DNA of 64,000 bases from Vitis vinifera (lineage: Eukaryota; Streptophyta; Magnoliopsida; Vitales; Vitaceae). Shown one piece after another: positions 35,312 to 48,100 of this stretch (position 1 is its first letter; every line of letters starts with the position of its first letter). A program made the translations under genes and the position numbers. The notes beneath the pieces were generated by a model that saw nothing but the letters and a program-made list of their open reading frames with translations, was not told where the DNA came from and did not search any database. The stretch covers positions 23,191,501 through 23,255,500 of the forward strand of contig NC_081808.1 of assembly GCF_030704535.1 (NCBI RefSeq), read 5' to 3'.

Positions 35312-35465
35312 TTCCTAGAAATGAGAGTAAATGCTTAGCATATGACATATTATAATTAAACCATAGTTTTAGAATTTGAGAGTAAATATTAATTGATTTT
35401 TTTTTCATCTAGCTTTAGGTTATTAGATAGCTTCTAGCTATAAGAGTAGATAGGAATATATATAT
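35312..35465. repeat. Left direct repeat flanking plastid insert (unit 2)
   Basis: Counterpart of 12338-12502, slightly shortened in the middle. Confidence 0.65.
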
Positions 35466-35765
35466 ACTCGTAGACCACCTAAGAAGGAATATTTATTATT
35501 TGATTCTTATCCTAACATAAGAAGTCCAATGGGAACAATACTTGAAATAGTGATCCATAAAAAAAACGCCGATATTGAGATTGGATAGAACGAGGTTAGA
35601 GCCAAAAGGAATTATCAAATAACTTAATAGAATTTATATGACTACTATGGATGGTCCAATACTTAATAAACAAGTATATCCTCTAGATGGAAGAAGATTC
35701 TCTTTGAAAGGTAATTTTGTGCCATCTACTAGAGCTTGAAGAATTCCCAAAGGATCGGCATGCTC
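35466..35765 (-). pseudogene. ndhA: Plastid ndhA fragment (NUPT), unit 2
   Basis: Same fragment as at 12503. It retains the plastid-like SIGPSI, where unit 1 has SIGSSI, so this copy has decayed less at that site. The same premature stop is present, showing the damage predates the duplication. Confidence 0.85.
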
Positions 35766-35989
35766 TACGAATGAATGGATTTGATAAAATTGGAAAATGG
35801 AAAGATTTGTATAAGTTATACGTTTCATCACCACTTTGTGGAAAATCGTTAAGTATGAATATGTTAGATACTTGTGACTCGATTGGTGAAATAGTTTTTG
35901 TCACACAAAAAATATTTTCTTGTGAATGAACAAAATATTAAGAAATTGTCCATATGTAAAATCAGAATTATTGATACAGGCCTTTTCCA
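35766..35989 (-). pseudogene. ycf2: Plastid ycf2 fragment (NUPT), unit 2
   Basis: Same as 12801-13028. Here [15 protein letters not shown] is preserved, whereas unit 1 has Y to S and K to N changes. Directly joined to the ndhA piece. Confidence 0.85.
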
Positions 35990-36217
35990 TTCCTAGAAAT
36001 GAGAGTAAATGTTTAACATATAACATATTATATTATAAACATTATATCATTATCCATTAATTTACATTTCAAATTCTATAATCTTAGACTGACCATTTAA
36101 AATTATAATTAAACTATAGTTTTAGAATTTAGAATGTGACAAATTCAATATTAATTGATTTATTTTTTACTTATGTAGCTTTGGTTATTGGATAGCTTCT
36201 AGCTATAACATAGTCAG

Positions 36218-36220
<3 letters not shown>
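35990..36220. repeat. Right direct repeat flanking plastid insert (unit 2)
   Basis: Counterpart of 13029-13269; runs into the (TA)n tract. Confidence 0.65.

Positions 36221-36298
<78 letters not shown>
36221..36298. repeat. (TA)n microsatellite, about 39 repeats
   Basis: Uninterrupted TA tract. The same place in unit 1 (13260-13269) has only about five repeats, so the expansion followed duplication. Confidence 0.97.
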
Positions 36299-36302
<4 letters not shown>

Positions 36303-38417
36303 ATTCTGCTATAAAATTGTGCAAAATGGTTAAATTTCAATTTTGTTATACATAACTTTTTATTTATACAATAAAATTATAATTTATCTATGTATATCTT
36401 TTGGCTATAGACTTGTTGATTGTCAATTTTGTTCTATATATATTTCGCTATATAACATAATTAGAATTTTTTTGTATAGTTTGTAACTATAGAATTGTTG
36501 TTTGATAATAAATTTGTTCTCTATAACTTCTAATTATTATAAAAAAAAATTATAAATTTTTTTATAGCTTTTGGTTACAATATTTTAAATTGATAATTTT
36601 GTTTTGTATGACTTCTGATTACACAAAATAATAAAAAATTGTCTACATAGTTTCTAACTATAAGATAATTGGTAACAAAAAATTGTGTTCATAACTTCTA
36701 GTTATGAGTAAAGTAAATAAACATTTTAGTAATAAAATAAGAATACCATAAGATATTGTTTTTCATATATCTTTTTCAAATTAAATTGTTTGAAGAAAGA
36801 AAGAGTGCATACTTTTCTAGATATGAATGAGTGTTACAAGTAGGCAAAACCTTTTATGGATGAAATCTTCTGTTTTTTTGAACTAGAGTGTCGTGCTAGT
36901 AATGTATTGTACAAGTAAAAAAGAAAAAGAAAATTAGAGTGAATTATTTAGAGAAAAAATTCAAAGAAATTGAACCTTGAAATTATCTAACCTTAGCCTT
37001 ATTTCAAAGGTTATAATTATAATGACTAAAGAAATGCTTTTCTAATAACTGGGAACATTAATTACAGGCATATTTGAAAGGTTTATTATGCGAAATTGTG
37101 ACATTGATAAATATCTTCACCTATTTATAACAAAAATATACTTTTTCCAAACAATTTCCAGATATTCAAACTGTGGAGAATGTTTGAAATTTCTGTGGGA
37201 ATTTGAACCATGCCCTTTTGGACATTTGAACCATTCTTGACCATTCAAATGCTGAACCTGGGAGCATTTGAATTTACTTCCTACTTCCCTTTCCCGCTTC
37301 AACGTTTTTTTCCATTTTTCCAAATCTTTTCAATTTTAAAAATCATATTTATGTTTACTAACAATTGGCCTAATACAAAAATAAAACAGTGGCCTAATAC
37401 ATTATCAAAAAACACTTCCAGAAATATCTATCTTTTGGTACATATAAATACGTACAATTGATTCTTCATGAAAATATTTATGATGGAAGTGTTATCAATA
37501 AAAGGGTCATATGCTTCTTCACAAAGATGTAGTGTAAAAATATTTACTATAAAATTGGCATGGATAAAAACATTACAAATTCGAAACATTTTTACTGAAA
37601 TCATTTCAAAATGGGCATAAACCTACTTATGCTCCCCTAAATAATTAAATCCATGAAAAAAATGAAACATCTCTTGAGTTTGGTCCATTTGCTTGTTGGG
37701 ATATTCTCTCAGCAAACAACTTCGTCACAAATTAATTTTCAATTCATGATAAGAAAGAATTAAGTTATTTTTTTCTGAAGATTTTTAGATGACATGATTT
37801 AATGAATATACTTATATAATTGAATAATATTATTATTATTATTATAAAAACTATTTTTCATATTTTAAAATATACACCCTCTTCATTTTCATTTCCACCC
37901 CCGGGTGCCTGATTTCCCAAACTCACATGCTAGAAAGAAGAAAATCAAGGTTTTTAGTCAGTGATGCCCGCCCTCCCACCCTTGTCTCCTCTAAGCAAAG
38001 CCGTAAGTGAAGAAACTACCCCATGAGTTTCGTCAATTTGCACGTGGGCATATGAGGCAAGAAAACATCCAAAGGCCACGATTACCTGATATATACCTTT
38101 TGAACGTCTTCCTTACCATTATATTAAACTATTTTCATCTTCAATATCAAATTGTACTAGTCTTTCTTTATGCATGTATGGGGCTAGTAAATGTGTCTCA
38201 GGTGGATTTTAAAAATGAAGGCAACCCAAGCCCAGCCAATTGGGGTTGGGTTTCGAGTAAAACTCGTACACATACGTCGTACGTGTCCTTTTCAGATTTT
38301 CCTCGCTGGTCACCCACCCACCGAGGAGCACAATACGTCTGCACATACGTGTGCAAAAAAACTCATCATCTAACCGTGGATTCCTGTCGCTGTTGACTCC
38401 ACCACTATCTCTATGCC
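36299..38417. other. B2 upstream region
   Basis: No gene seen. Near-identical to 13270-15399, including the degenerate repeats, an ATT run near 37826 and the CACGTG core near 38041. Confidence 0.55.
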
Positions 38418-38425
38418 TATAAAAT
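38418..38425 (+). promoter_or_regulatory. TATA box of gene B2
   Basis: TATAAAAT, same context and spacing as at B1. Confidence 0.7.
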
Positions 38426-38526
38426 ACTCACTTGGTTTGAACCGATGTCCACAGAGCAGATCGTCATTTGGTGTGAGCTTGAGAAAATTAACACAGAGGC
38501 AGCTTTTGAGTTAATTTGCAGATTAC

Positions 38527-40566
38527 ATGGCCACTGGAAAGTTGAGGAACCTTTTGGAAGGGCTGAAGCCAGCCATGACAATGGTGATAGTTCAGATAAT
38601 ATTTGGAGGGCTAAATATTATGTACAAACTGGCTAGAAATGATGGCATGAGCATGAAGATTTTGGTCGCCTACCGAAATATCTTTGCAACAGCTATTATG
38701 GTTCCACTTGCTCTAATCTTTGAAGGGTGATTCTTATTAATCTTGTCTATTTTTTTTTTCCGCATCTTTAATTTTGTTTTATCTTTCATTCACTCTTTTC
38801 AAATTTATGGTGAACATGTAATTAAAGTGTATTATAATTTTAACAGGAAGAGTAGGCCAAAACTGACATGGATGATCTTCCTCCAGGGCTCATTATGTGG
38901 ATTATTTGGGTAAGTCTAATGATTAATTAGAAAATATCTTTTTATGTATATATATACACATTAAGAAATATCTTTAATTCCTTCAATGCTCTATCTTGTT
39001 TGTAAATGACTTTGCAGGGGTGCGGTTCTTATAGAGTAATTTTACTCCATGTCTTCATATTTATGATATGAAATGTTTTCAATAATATTTTATCCTACAC
39101 TTCTTATACATAAAAATTTATTAAATATTCTTATATTTTCTGACATAAACTTTGATTGCAGAGGGTCATTAGGTCAAAATTTATATGCCGAGAGCCTAAG
39201 CTTAACGTCAGCAACATTTGTAGCGGCAATGACAAACCTGGTTCCAGCTATGACATTTGTCATGGCAGTTTTCTTAAGGTATTTTTTATTTATTTATTTC
39301 CTAACGATATTTTAGTACTAAAATTTATAGTATTACACATTTAAGTTTCTTAAGGAACAAATGCTAAACCCTAGTCCTATTTTCTTCTAGGATGGAGAGA
39401 TTAGCAATTGGAACAATTGCGGGAAAAGCTAAGTTAATGGGGACTATAATGAGCCTAGGTGGTGCAATGATTCTAACATTTTACAAAGGAGTAGAGATCA
39501 AGTTATGGTCAACCAACATCAACCTACTACATCATGGTGCTGCAGCATTACAAGAGTCGTCTCCTAATCAAGTGTTGGGCTCACTATTGGCTGTGGCTAG
39601 TTGTGTCTGTATTGCAGTTTGGTTGATAGTCCAGGTGATCAAGGTTCAGGTTTTCTTTTTTCTTCAAATGATAAATCAAATACCTTTACTGAATGGGAAA
39701 TTGCTCTCGTATTTTGGTTTTTCTTCTTTTATTTGGACAGACTAAGATGAGCATGGTGTATCCAAGCTACTCCGGAACTGCTCTAATGTGTGTTTGTGCA
39801 TCAATTCAATCGGTTGTATATGCCATGTGCACTGAGAGGGACTGGTCCGCATGGAAACTTGGTTGGGACATTAGGCTTCTCACTGTTGTTTACTCAGTAA
39901 GATATTTCTTGAAAATTTTATATAATTCAATGAAATATGAGAAGAATAAAGATTTTCTAACAAAGTATTGATTGACATTCAATTTCTCTTCCATTCAAAC
40001 GATATTGAGAAATCGTTTATGAATATGTTAACTTAGTGGATGATTTTGAGTTATAACAAGTAGAATTTGTTGTATTGCAGGGAGTGTTGGCCTCTGGATT
40101 AATGGTTACACTAATGACCTGGGTTTCAAGGATGAGAGGCCCATTGTTTGTATCTTCTTTCTTTCCCTTAATGCTTGTAACCGTTGCAATACTTGGGTCA
40201 CTGTTACTCCACGAACAGCTACATATAGGAAGGTTTGAATATTCAAATTAAAACCACCTCACCTTCAAAGATTTCATTTGTGCTCTGACATTAATTCTTG
40301 GTACCTATTTTTATAACAGCATAATTGCAGCAGTGTTGATCATAGTGGGCTTGTATATTGTTTTATGGGGAAAAGGCAAGGAAATGAAGCAGACCGCCCA
40401 AATCCATGCAGCACAAAGCTTTAGCGAACAAGATCTGAGACATATTGTCATAGAAAATTCAAGTAACAGTGAGTGTAAACCAGAAGCAAGTGGTATTATT
40501 GGTCCCATTGAACCTGCTGACCTAGGATCTGGAGTGCCATCTGCAGCTGCAGTGGTGAACAAATAA
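38527..40566 (+). CDS. WAT1-related (EamA-type) transporter, gene B2
   Basis: Exons: 38527-38726, 38847-38909, 39162-39278, 39391-39634, 39741-39896, 40081-40232, 40320-40566. GT-AG introns, 392 aa. By eye the protein differs from B1 only at residue 152 (V in B1, A in B2), inside the first EamA half; other coding differences are silent (for example in exons 4 and 6). Layout, motifs and promoter are as for B1, so the two probably do the same job, with dosage or expression as the likely difference. The upstream (TA)n expansion, about 2.1 kb before the TATA box, is the main flanking difference. Confidence 0.92.
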
Positions 40567-42210
40567 TGTCATAGTGATATCTTCCATATAAAATTGGAAG
40601 AGATAGCAGTAAACTAGAAAAGGAAATTGATTTGTGTTATTAATGTTGTTCAATGTATATTAGAAATTCATTTCAGTTAACTAAAATCTTTTACAAACAA
40701 TGTTCCTCTATTTTTTTTCTCTAAATTCTGACAATTGCTGGCAGCAAATGAGTACTATTACTGCAATGTTCTTCACCTACTTTGCTAATTCACTCTAGTT
40801 GGTGAATGAATTTTGCTGATGGAAGGACAACTTCTCCATCTGCAAATATTGAAATCCATTTACAGTGTCCTCAATGAATAAAACGTAAAAAAGATGTGTG
40901 AAAATAAAGCTAAGAATAGTGGGATCATGAAACAACTCTAATAGACCTTACATGCATGTAGTCTGGATGGTGAGAATGACGAAGGAACCTTGTAAGACTT
41001 AGGTGATACTAAGAGTTCATTTGGCACTAATTTTAGAAAACATTTTTAACTTTTTGAACACAATGATAAAAATTTATGAATGTTGGAAAGATTTCCTAAA
41101 ATCACCGGCTCTAAACCATTCACATTTGGTATCTCTGTTTCTGACAAGGGAAGCGCATATAATGCGGCAGATCTTCGGGATCACAGTATGCGGAAAATAT
41201 CTAAAGGTTTTGATGTGGCAACCTTTGACGTTGATTTTGGGCAATATCACAAGGTCTCTCTACCACCAGATTCATCCCGTATAGAGGGTGTGATCAAATA
41301 TAGGAAAGGAAGAAGCACAGAATTAACACCTACCATCCACTAAGCCAAGCCATGACTAATGAAACTCCCCAATCATTAATCTAGTTCCTCCATGAGGCCA
41401 ACCACTGTGTGACAATTGTATGTGAGATCTTAAGGCCAATTTTGACCTAATGGACTAGGTTGCCGTAGTGGGATTGACAACTACTCAAGCGCATCGAAAC
41501 TAAGGTTGCCCTTGGGGGGAAACTTTCCTTTTCAGACCTCAACACGTCTGAATTAATGTTTGTAAGCATTCGCAACTTCAATGGATGCCTCTTTCGTACT
41601 GTACTCAACATCTGCTTGGGCTACTCTTAGGAATCTTTGAGTTGCACCGGAAGTTTTAATACTATACATTAATACAATAATCCAAAGATGAAATCATTTA
41701 CTCATAACCATATGTTTGTACCAACGGATGAAGCCTTGATCACTTATTGTGTAAGTAAAAGTTTTAATCCTAACATACTCGAAAAAGAAAACAAAGATAA
41801 AATAATCCTCGTACATAGATATACAAGGTTTTAATGTGATTCAATATCATGCCCAAATTTGTTGATAAGAGAAAATCATTCCAATATTCCATAAAGAATA
41901 TTACATAGGATGGAAGAACACATACAATTAAGTCTTGAAATATCCTATGTTTCTACATTCCTTATGTCTATACCATGAGTCATGAGTTTTATAGGTAGAA
42001 TCATTAATACTAATATAATAGAAAAAGAACACGAAGATGAAACAATCACACATAAAGATACGTAAGGTTTTAATGTGGATCAAGAAACCATGTCTAAATC
42101 CATGGATGAGAGAAAATAATTATACTATACCATAGAAAATATTATAAAGGACAAAAAAATAAAGATTGAAACATTTCATGTCTCCCATTCATCTCTATGT
42201 TATTACTATG
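40567..42210. other. B2 3' flank and diverged block S
   Basis: 3' UTR, the coding-like fragment at 41109-41317 and a diverged S block (about 41318-42208). No complete gene. Confidence 0.5.
41109..41317 (+). pseudogene. Unidentified coding-like fragment, unit 2
   Basis: Counterpart of 18091-18299. Here the frame is open from an ATG at 41080 to 41343 (87 codons). Function not recognised. One visible change is E to K in the DHSMRKIS(E/K)GF stretch. Confidence 0.35.
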
Positions 42211-42796
42211 CATTTTTTGTCCCATAAGCCCTCCTTCTTGTCTCTTCATTGAACAAATTTCCCTTCACAAGCTCCATAGACAATGCACCATTCAGAACAA
42301 AGTTGCTAATAGTTACAACAAAAGTTTCCCAACTGTCTAGTAGTAAACACAACATAGATGCTTGCATCTTATAATCGATAACCATTTTCATAGTAGCCAA
42401 CTAATTAACAATACTCTGAAAAACATTCAAGTGATCTATCATTAGTGTTCTTTCCTTTAGCTTCATATTCGTCAACTTCTTTAATAAGAAAATTTTATTC
42501 CCAACGGTTTTTTGTTCAAACACTAATTCCAATTTCTTCCAGAGATTATAGGCATTTGTTTCATTTGCCACATGATGATGTGAGGATGTGTCAATCCATT
42601 GCCTAATATAGGCAATTGCCTTTTTGTTCATCTTATTCCATTCCAAATCACAAATATCTTTAGGTCTGGCTTCTTCACCCTTAAGATTATTTGAAAAATC
42701 TTTAATGGTGAAAAAATCTTCCTTCATGGACTTCCATATAGCCCAATTTGAATTATTAAGTTTTATCATGGAGGTTGAGTTCCCTTCTATCTCCAT
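42206..42796 (-). pseudogene. Copia gag fragment, unit 2 copy
   Basis: As 19188-19778, but with a single in-frame stop (TAG near 42401-42403); the upstream codon that is TAG in unit 1 is CAG here. Confidence 0.8.
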
Positions 42797-43366
42797 TCCT
42801 TTCGCAACTAGACTTTGATACCACTTGTTGGGAAGATAAAGGGAGAGATTTAGAGTATTAACCTGCCAAGGTTAAAAGATTCCTCCACAATAATAACCAC
42901 CTCTCAAGAATAATAACCCAACAAAAATCAAGAATGACAATCAAGAACATTCAACCACAAAAGAGGACATCAAATATAACGTGGAAAACCCCTTTGGATA
43001 GAGGTAAAAAAACCATAGAGAAAATTTCTCCCACTTCAATAAATGGGGATACAATAATTAAGTTCTGACTTGAGGCGGGAATCCATCACCCTAGGAAACA
43101 TGAACAGAAAAAAAATCAGGGAGAAAATATACCACAAGAATTCCCCAAAAGTTTGATGAAAGGAACCTGTAACTTCACCCTTGAGCCCTAGAACAATGAC
43201 TAGAAAAACAACCTTGATCTTCTTTCATTTTCTCAATCAAATGCCCTTCTCTCTCATAATACCAAAACCCTAATGCTATTTATATATCCATATTTGGGCT
43301 TAGGGAATACCCAAATATAAAATAGCCTAATATATGGGCTCATGGCTGGACAAACATAATCCAACA
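42211..43366 (-). mobile_element. Truncated Copia retrotransposon, unit 2 copy
   Basis: LTR 43366 down to 42826 (541 bp, same length as unit 1), then a primer-binding-site-like motif and partial gag. Same left and right breakpoints as in unit 1, so truncation preceded duplication. Confidence 0.85.
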
Positions 43367-43595
43367 GATTATAGTGGGCTTGTATATCGTTTCATGGGGA
43401 AAAGGCAAGGAGATGAAAAACACCGCCCAAGTCCATGGAGCAAAAAGCTTTAGCGAACAAGAATTGAGACATATTGTCATAGAAAATTCATTTAACAGTG
43501 AGTGTAAACCAGCAGCAAGTGGTATTATTGTTCCCATTGAATCTGCTGACCTAGGATCTGGTGTGGCATCTGCAGCTGCAGTGGTGCCTGAATAA
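43367..43595 (+). pseudogene. Truncated exon 7 of paralog C, unit 2
   Basis: 229 bp, as in unit 1, abutting the LTR. Two residue changes relative to unit 1 (N for K after KEMK, S for F in IE(S/F)ADL). Confidence 0.85.
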
Positions 43596-44382
43596 TGTCG
43601 CAGTCGTAGCTTCTATACAAAATTGGCAGAGAAAAGGAAATTGATTGTGTTGTTGATGTTGTTCAATGTATACTAGAAATTCATTTCTGTTCATTAAAAT
43701 CTTTTACAAACAACGTTCCTCTATTTTTTTCTCTAAATTCTGACATTTACTGGTAGCAAATGAGTAATATTAATGCAACTATCGCTATTCATTAACAGTG
43801 TCTTCAATGAATAAAACGTAAAAAGATGTGTGAAAATAAATTAAGCTAAGAATAGCGGGATCATCAAACAATTCTAATAGACAACATGGTCGAGTCAACA
43901 ATAATGATGGGTACACACCTAACAGTTCCTTGGTATAATGGCGGAGAGTGTGTTTAAAGGGTGGAATATGCTTATCTTCAAAAGCTAGTTGGTTATTTTC
44001 GGCCACCGATTTTCTTAAAAGCTTAAACTTTTCGGATTTTGGCGTACAATGTATTTATATTATGCTTCTCCACCATTCCCCTCTTTCTATGATTTTAAGT
44101 TTTTAAGAAAATTGAAACTCAACATGGTATCGGTGCTCTAATTAATTAGATATATCATATTGAAGTTATTATCTCAATCTATTTATTTGTCCAATTATTT
44201 GTGATTATAAATGTACAATTTTTATGTAGCTTTTTTAATGCTCATATCTAATTATCTATAATTAAACATGTGATTTGTATAGTGAGTAATTATCTTTAAT
44301 CACATCTGTACAATGGATATAGAGTCGCACATGAAAGAAGGTGAATATGCCTAATTATTTGTGATCACAAATGTGTGATTTA
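43596..44382. other. C fragment 3' flank, unit 2
   Basis: Near-identical to 20578-21364. No gene seen. Confidence 0.5.
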
Positions 44383-44684
44383 GGTGGTGTTTATTTTTTA
44401 AAACTTTTTTTTTAAAAGCAATTTACTTTTAGATTTTATATTGTTTATTCTCTTACTTTTTGTTGACTTAATACTTATTTCAGATTTTTTTTATTGAATA
44501 GAAAAAGATAAAATATTTAACTTTTTCTAAATATTAAGAAAAATATGTTGATTTTTTTCACCGTTTCATATTTAATAGAAATAAAATATTAAAAAAAATA
44601 AATAACTTAATTATTAACATTATTAAATATTATTTAGTTTTAAATTCTATTTAAGAATTGAGTGAAAAAAAGCAAAGCAACACC
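44383..44684. mobile_element. MITE, unit 2 copy of 21365-21664
   Basis: Same ends (GGTGGTGTTTATT and GCAACACC) and TTA flanks. Confidence 0.6.
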
Positions 44685-44816
44685 TTACTACTGTTAGCCG
44701 CCAGTGCACAGCTATTACTATCTAGGCCACATGTAATAGTTGTTGAGAGTTCCAACAAGAAGAATATCTTGTAGTGATTTACCTCTCTTAAAAGGGAATA
44801 TCTTTGTAGTAGAGAA

Positions 44817-44969
44817 AAGTACTCAAGAAAATTCAAACAGATTTATGACAACCTTGTAGCCATCGACAAGCCAACATTCGAGCTTGATAAAGTAAGTCAA
44901 TTTGCTAGAGCACTGGAGGCAAAGTATCAAGAATTCCAATGGACGTTTCAACCCGATGGACAGTCTTAA
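44817..44969 (+). pseudogene. Second Copia gag relic, unit 2
   Basis: Counterpart of 21796-21948, with the same TAA end. Confidence 0.65.
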
Positions 44970-45150
44970 TATTGCAAGCAAGTTCAACATGCTTGATACT
45001 CCTAAAAATTCAATTCGAATGACCTGTAGTAATGGTCTGAAACCCATCTAGAAAACAATCTTCATCCACATTCTCAATGACACTTTTCTGACTGAGCAAA
45101 GCAATAAGTGATGGAACTTCCTCGTGTGTTCTGTCCATTAGCATATGGGT

Positions 45151-48100
45151 ATATTATGCCAGTAAATTTCGAAAGGGAACTAGAAAAATTAAGACCACAT
45201 TCACACTGCCGACTTTTTTAAAGTGTTCCTTAGTTTTTTATTCTTCAAATAATTGATGTTTTAAAAAATTATATTCATGCTCAATATCAAATTGGCCTGC
45301 TCTTTCTTTGCGCATGTTAGAAAGCACAAAACTAACACCTACCATCCACTAAGCCAAGCCATGGCCAATGAAACTCCCCAGTCATTAATCCAGTTCCTCC
45401 ACTAGTATGCATGAGGCCAACCAACCTGTAACAAATGTGTTTGACAAATTAATGCCAATTTTGACCTAATGGACTAAGTTCCCGTAATGGGATTGACAAC
45501 TACTCCAGACCATCGAAACTAAGGTGGCCCTTGGGAGGAAACTTTCCTTTTCAGACCTCATGCAAGAACGTTTGTAGGCATGCTCAACTTCAATGGATTC
45601 CTCTTTCGTACTATACTCAACGTCTGCTTAGGCTACTCTTAGAAATCTTTGAGTTGCACCGAAGTTTTTATACCATATATTAATACAATAATTTAAAGAT
45701 GAAATCATTTACTCATAACGGATGAAGCCTTGATAACTTATTGTGTAGGCAAAAGTTTTAATACTAACACATTAGAAAAGGAAAACGCAAATAAAATAAT
45801 CTATATACAAAGATATATGAGGTTTTAGCATGATTCAATATCATACCTAAATTTGTTAGAGAATATTTTATAAGACAAAAAAACACATAATTATTAAGCC
45901 TTCAAACATCCAATGTTTTTACACTATTGTGTCTATATCATGAATCACGAGCTATAATAGAATTTGTTGTGTAGGCAAAATCTTTTAATACTAACATTGT
46001 ATAAAAAGAACACAAAGATAAAACAATCTACACAAAGATAATTGAGATTTTAATGTGATTTAAGCAACCATGCTTACACCCATAAGTGATAGAAAATCAT
46101 TCTATTATATCATAGAAAATATTATAGAAGACAAAAGAATAAAACCTTGAAACATACCATGTCTCCCATTCATCTTTACCTCATTACTGTTTTCTCATCA
46201 TGAATTATAATATTTATAGAGATATTTCTAATGTACTAATTCTACATAAAAAAAAATCAAATAATACAATGATATATCAATATAGGAAATATTCTATATA
46301 ATATTTGCAACAAAAAGGGATATATACCATATAGAACCACAAATGAAAGAACATCAATTCTCTACATTATAAAGAAATTATAGAGAAATGATAAAATAGA
46401 CACAAGTTATAGATCTTGAAACAATTTCATGTTTTCTTACCCCCAATATCTACACCTTGAATGACAAGCCCTCACTCTATTAGGTGTTTTCACTCTTCTT
46501 TACATCTTGACCCACTCGGTATATGCTTTATAGGTCTTATCCTGATCTTGTAATTAACTTTTTGTCTCCATGACTTAAAGTACTTATAGATATATTCCTA
46601 ATCTCTTTCTTATTATACAAAGATATCTAGTATAACAAAGAAATATTAAGTCAATCTTCTATCTCTTCATGACAAACACCTCAATTGTACACAAGTTAGA
46701 ATTTTAAAGCAACTAGACTAAGATTTATATGGTGTTGGAAATAGAGATAAGCTTAAAACATAAAAGTATAGCACAACATATATTTCATACTTCAAGTGCT
46801 TAACAACCAAGTAAGAAGGTAAATGGATAATCCTTACTTCCTCAATCTGTGAATTCTTTTATATCATTGCATTTAATCCTATAATATACCTTTGTGATAT
46901 TCGCCACATCATGAAAGACAAGTTTTATGTATTGATGATTGTCCATAATTGTTTGTTGTTCAAAATAATAAGTTTAAATTCAAAGCAACTCTAGCCGACA
47001 AAAACTAAAAAAAGTATCACTACCACTTGTATGGTACTCTAGGTATTATCCTTAAGGACTAAATTATGGATGATAATGATGTTAGGTCAAGGAGATTTAC
47101 TATTACCTAAATTGTAAAGTAAAAAAATTGAGAATTGATTTACTTAAATTAAGGGCAGTTGGAATAATCCTAATTACTAATAAAATTGAATGTTAATTTC
47201 TAACTCAATTGATCAAATTTGGAGGCTCCGTAATCCAATTTTAGGAGTAGAGCTTTGAAGAGAACAAAAGTTTGTTATCTTCAATGATCTTAAGGTTATT
47301 AGGATACTTGGTCACTCAAGATCAACTTAACTTCTATAACTTATAGTTATAACTTAAACCTAATTCTTTGGCTTAGGATGAATACATGTCCCATGTCTCA
47401 CATTAGTTTATTACCAACATTGGTTGGGCCTTATATGTAGCCTCTACTCCCCACAAGCTTAAGCTTTTAAGAGCGTATGTTGTATCGCATCATTTTGTAT
47501 CATGGTGAGGTTTGGCCTGGCTCACCTTGTGCTCGTTAACATGGGCGTTAACATTGAGTAGGGGGGTGTTTGAAGTACATAGGAGGGACAAACAATGACC
47601 CAAATCAGCTGATTACCAACATTGGTTGGGCTTTATACATGGGGTTACCTTTTCTTTCCATTATCTTAGGTTTTTGGGAGTGTAAATGTCTTGCATCATT
47701 TTCCTTTTCAATTCATATTTCTAATTCCCATATGATGAATGATATCTACTTCAGGTTCAAGTCACAACTTTTTATCACTTACTACTTATAGATTTGTATT
47801 AAGGTGGATAGCTATAAAGATAATCATGATAACAAAGGATCAAGGGTAGCTAAGAGTCTCTAGTATCTTGTAGTACTTTAGGCATCATCTTTAAAAACTA
47901 AAATATGGATAACAATGATGTTAGGTCAAGGAGATTTACTATTACCTAAATTGTAAAGTAAAAATGTTGAGAATTAATTTAAGTAAATTAAAAGTAGTTA
48001 GAATAAACCTAATTACTAATAAAATTAAATATTGATTTCTAACTCAGTTGATTCAAAGTTGGGGGCTCCATAATCCAATTTTACAAGTAGATATTTACAG

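Larger units (their letters stand above)
22130..45150. repeat. Tandem segmental duplication, unit 2
   Basis: About 23.0 kb, collinear with unit 1. Carries A2, B2 and a C exon-7 fragment. Unit-specific insertions: MITE 25819-26401, hAT element 30312-31740, (TA)n 36221-36298. From about 36.0 kb to the end it is almost identical to unit 1 (13.0-22.1 kb), more so than the A-gene halves are. Confidence 0.93.
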
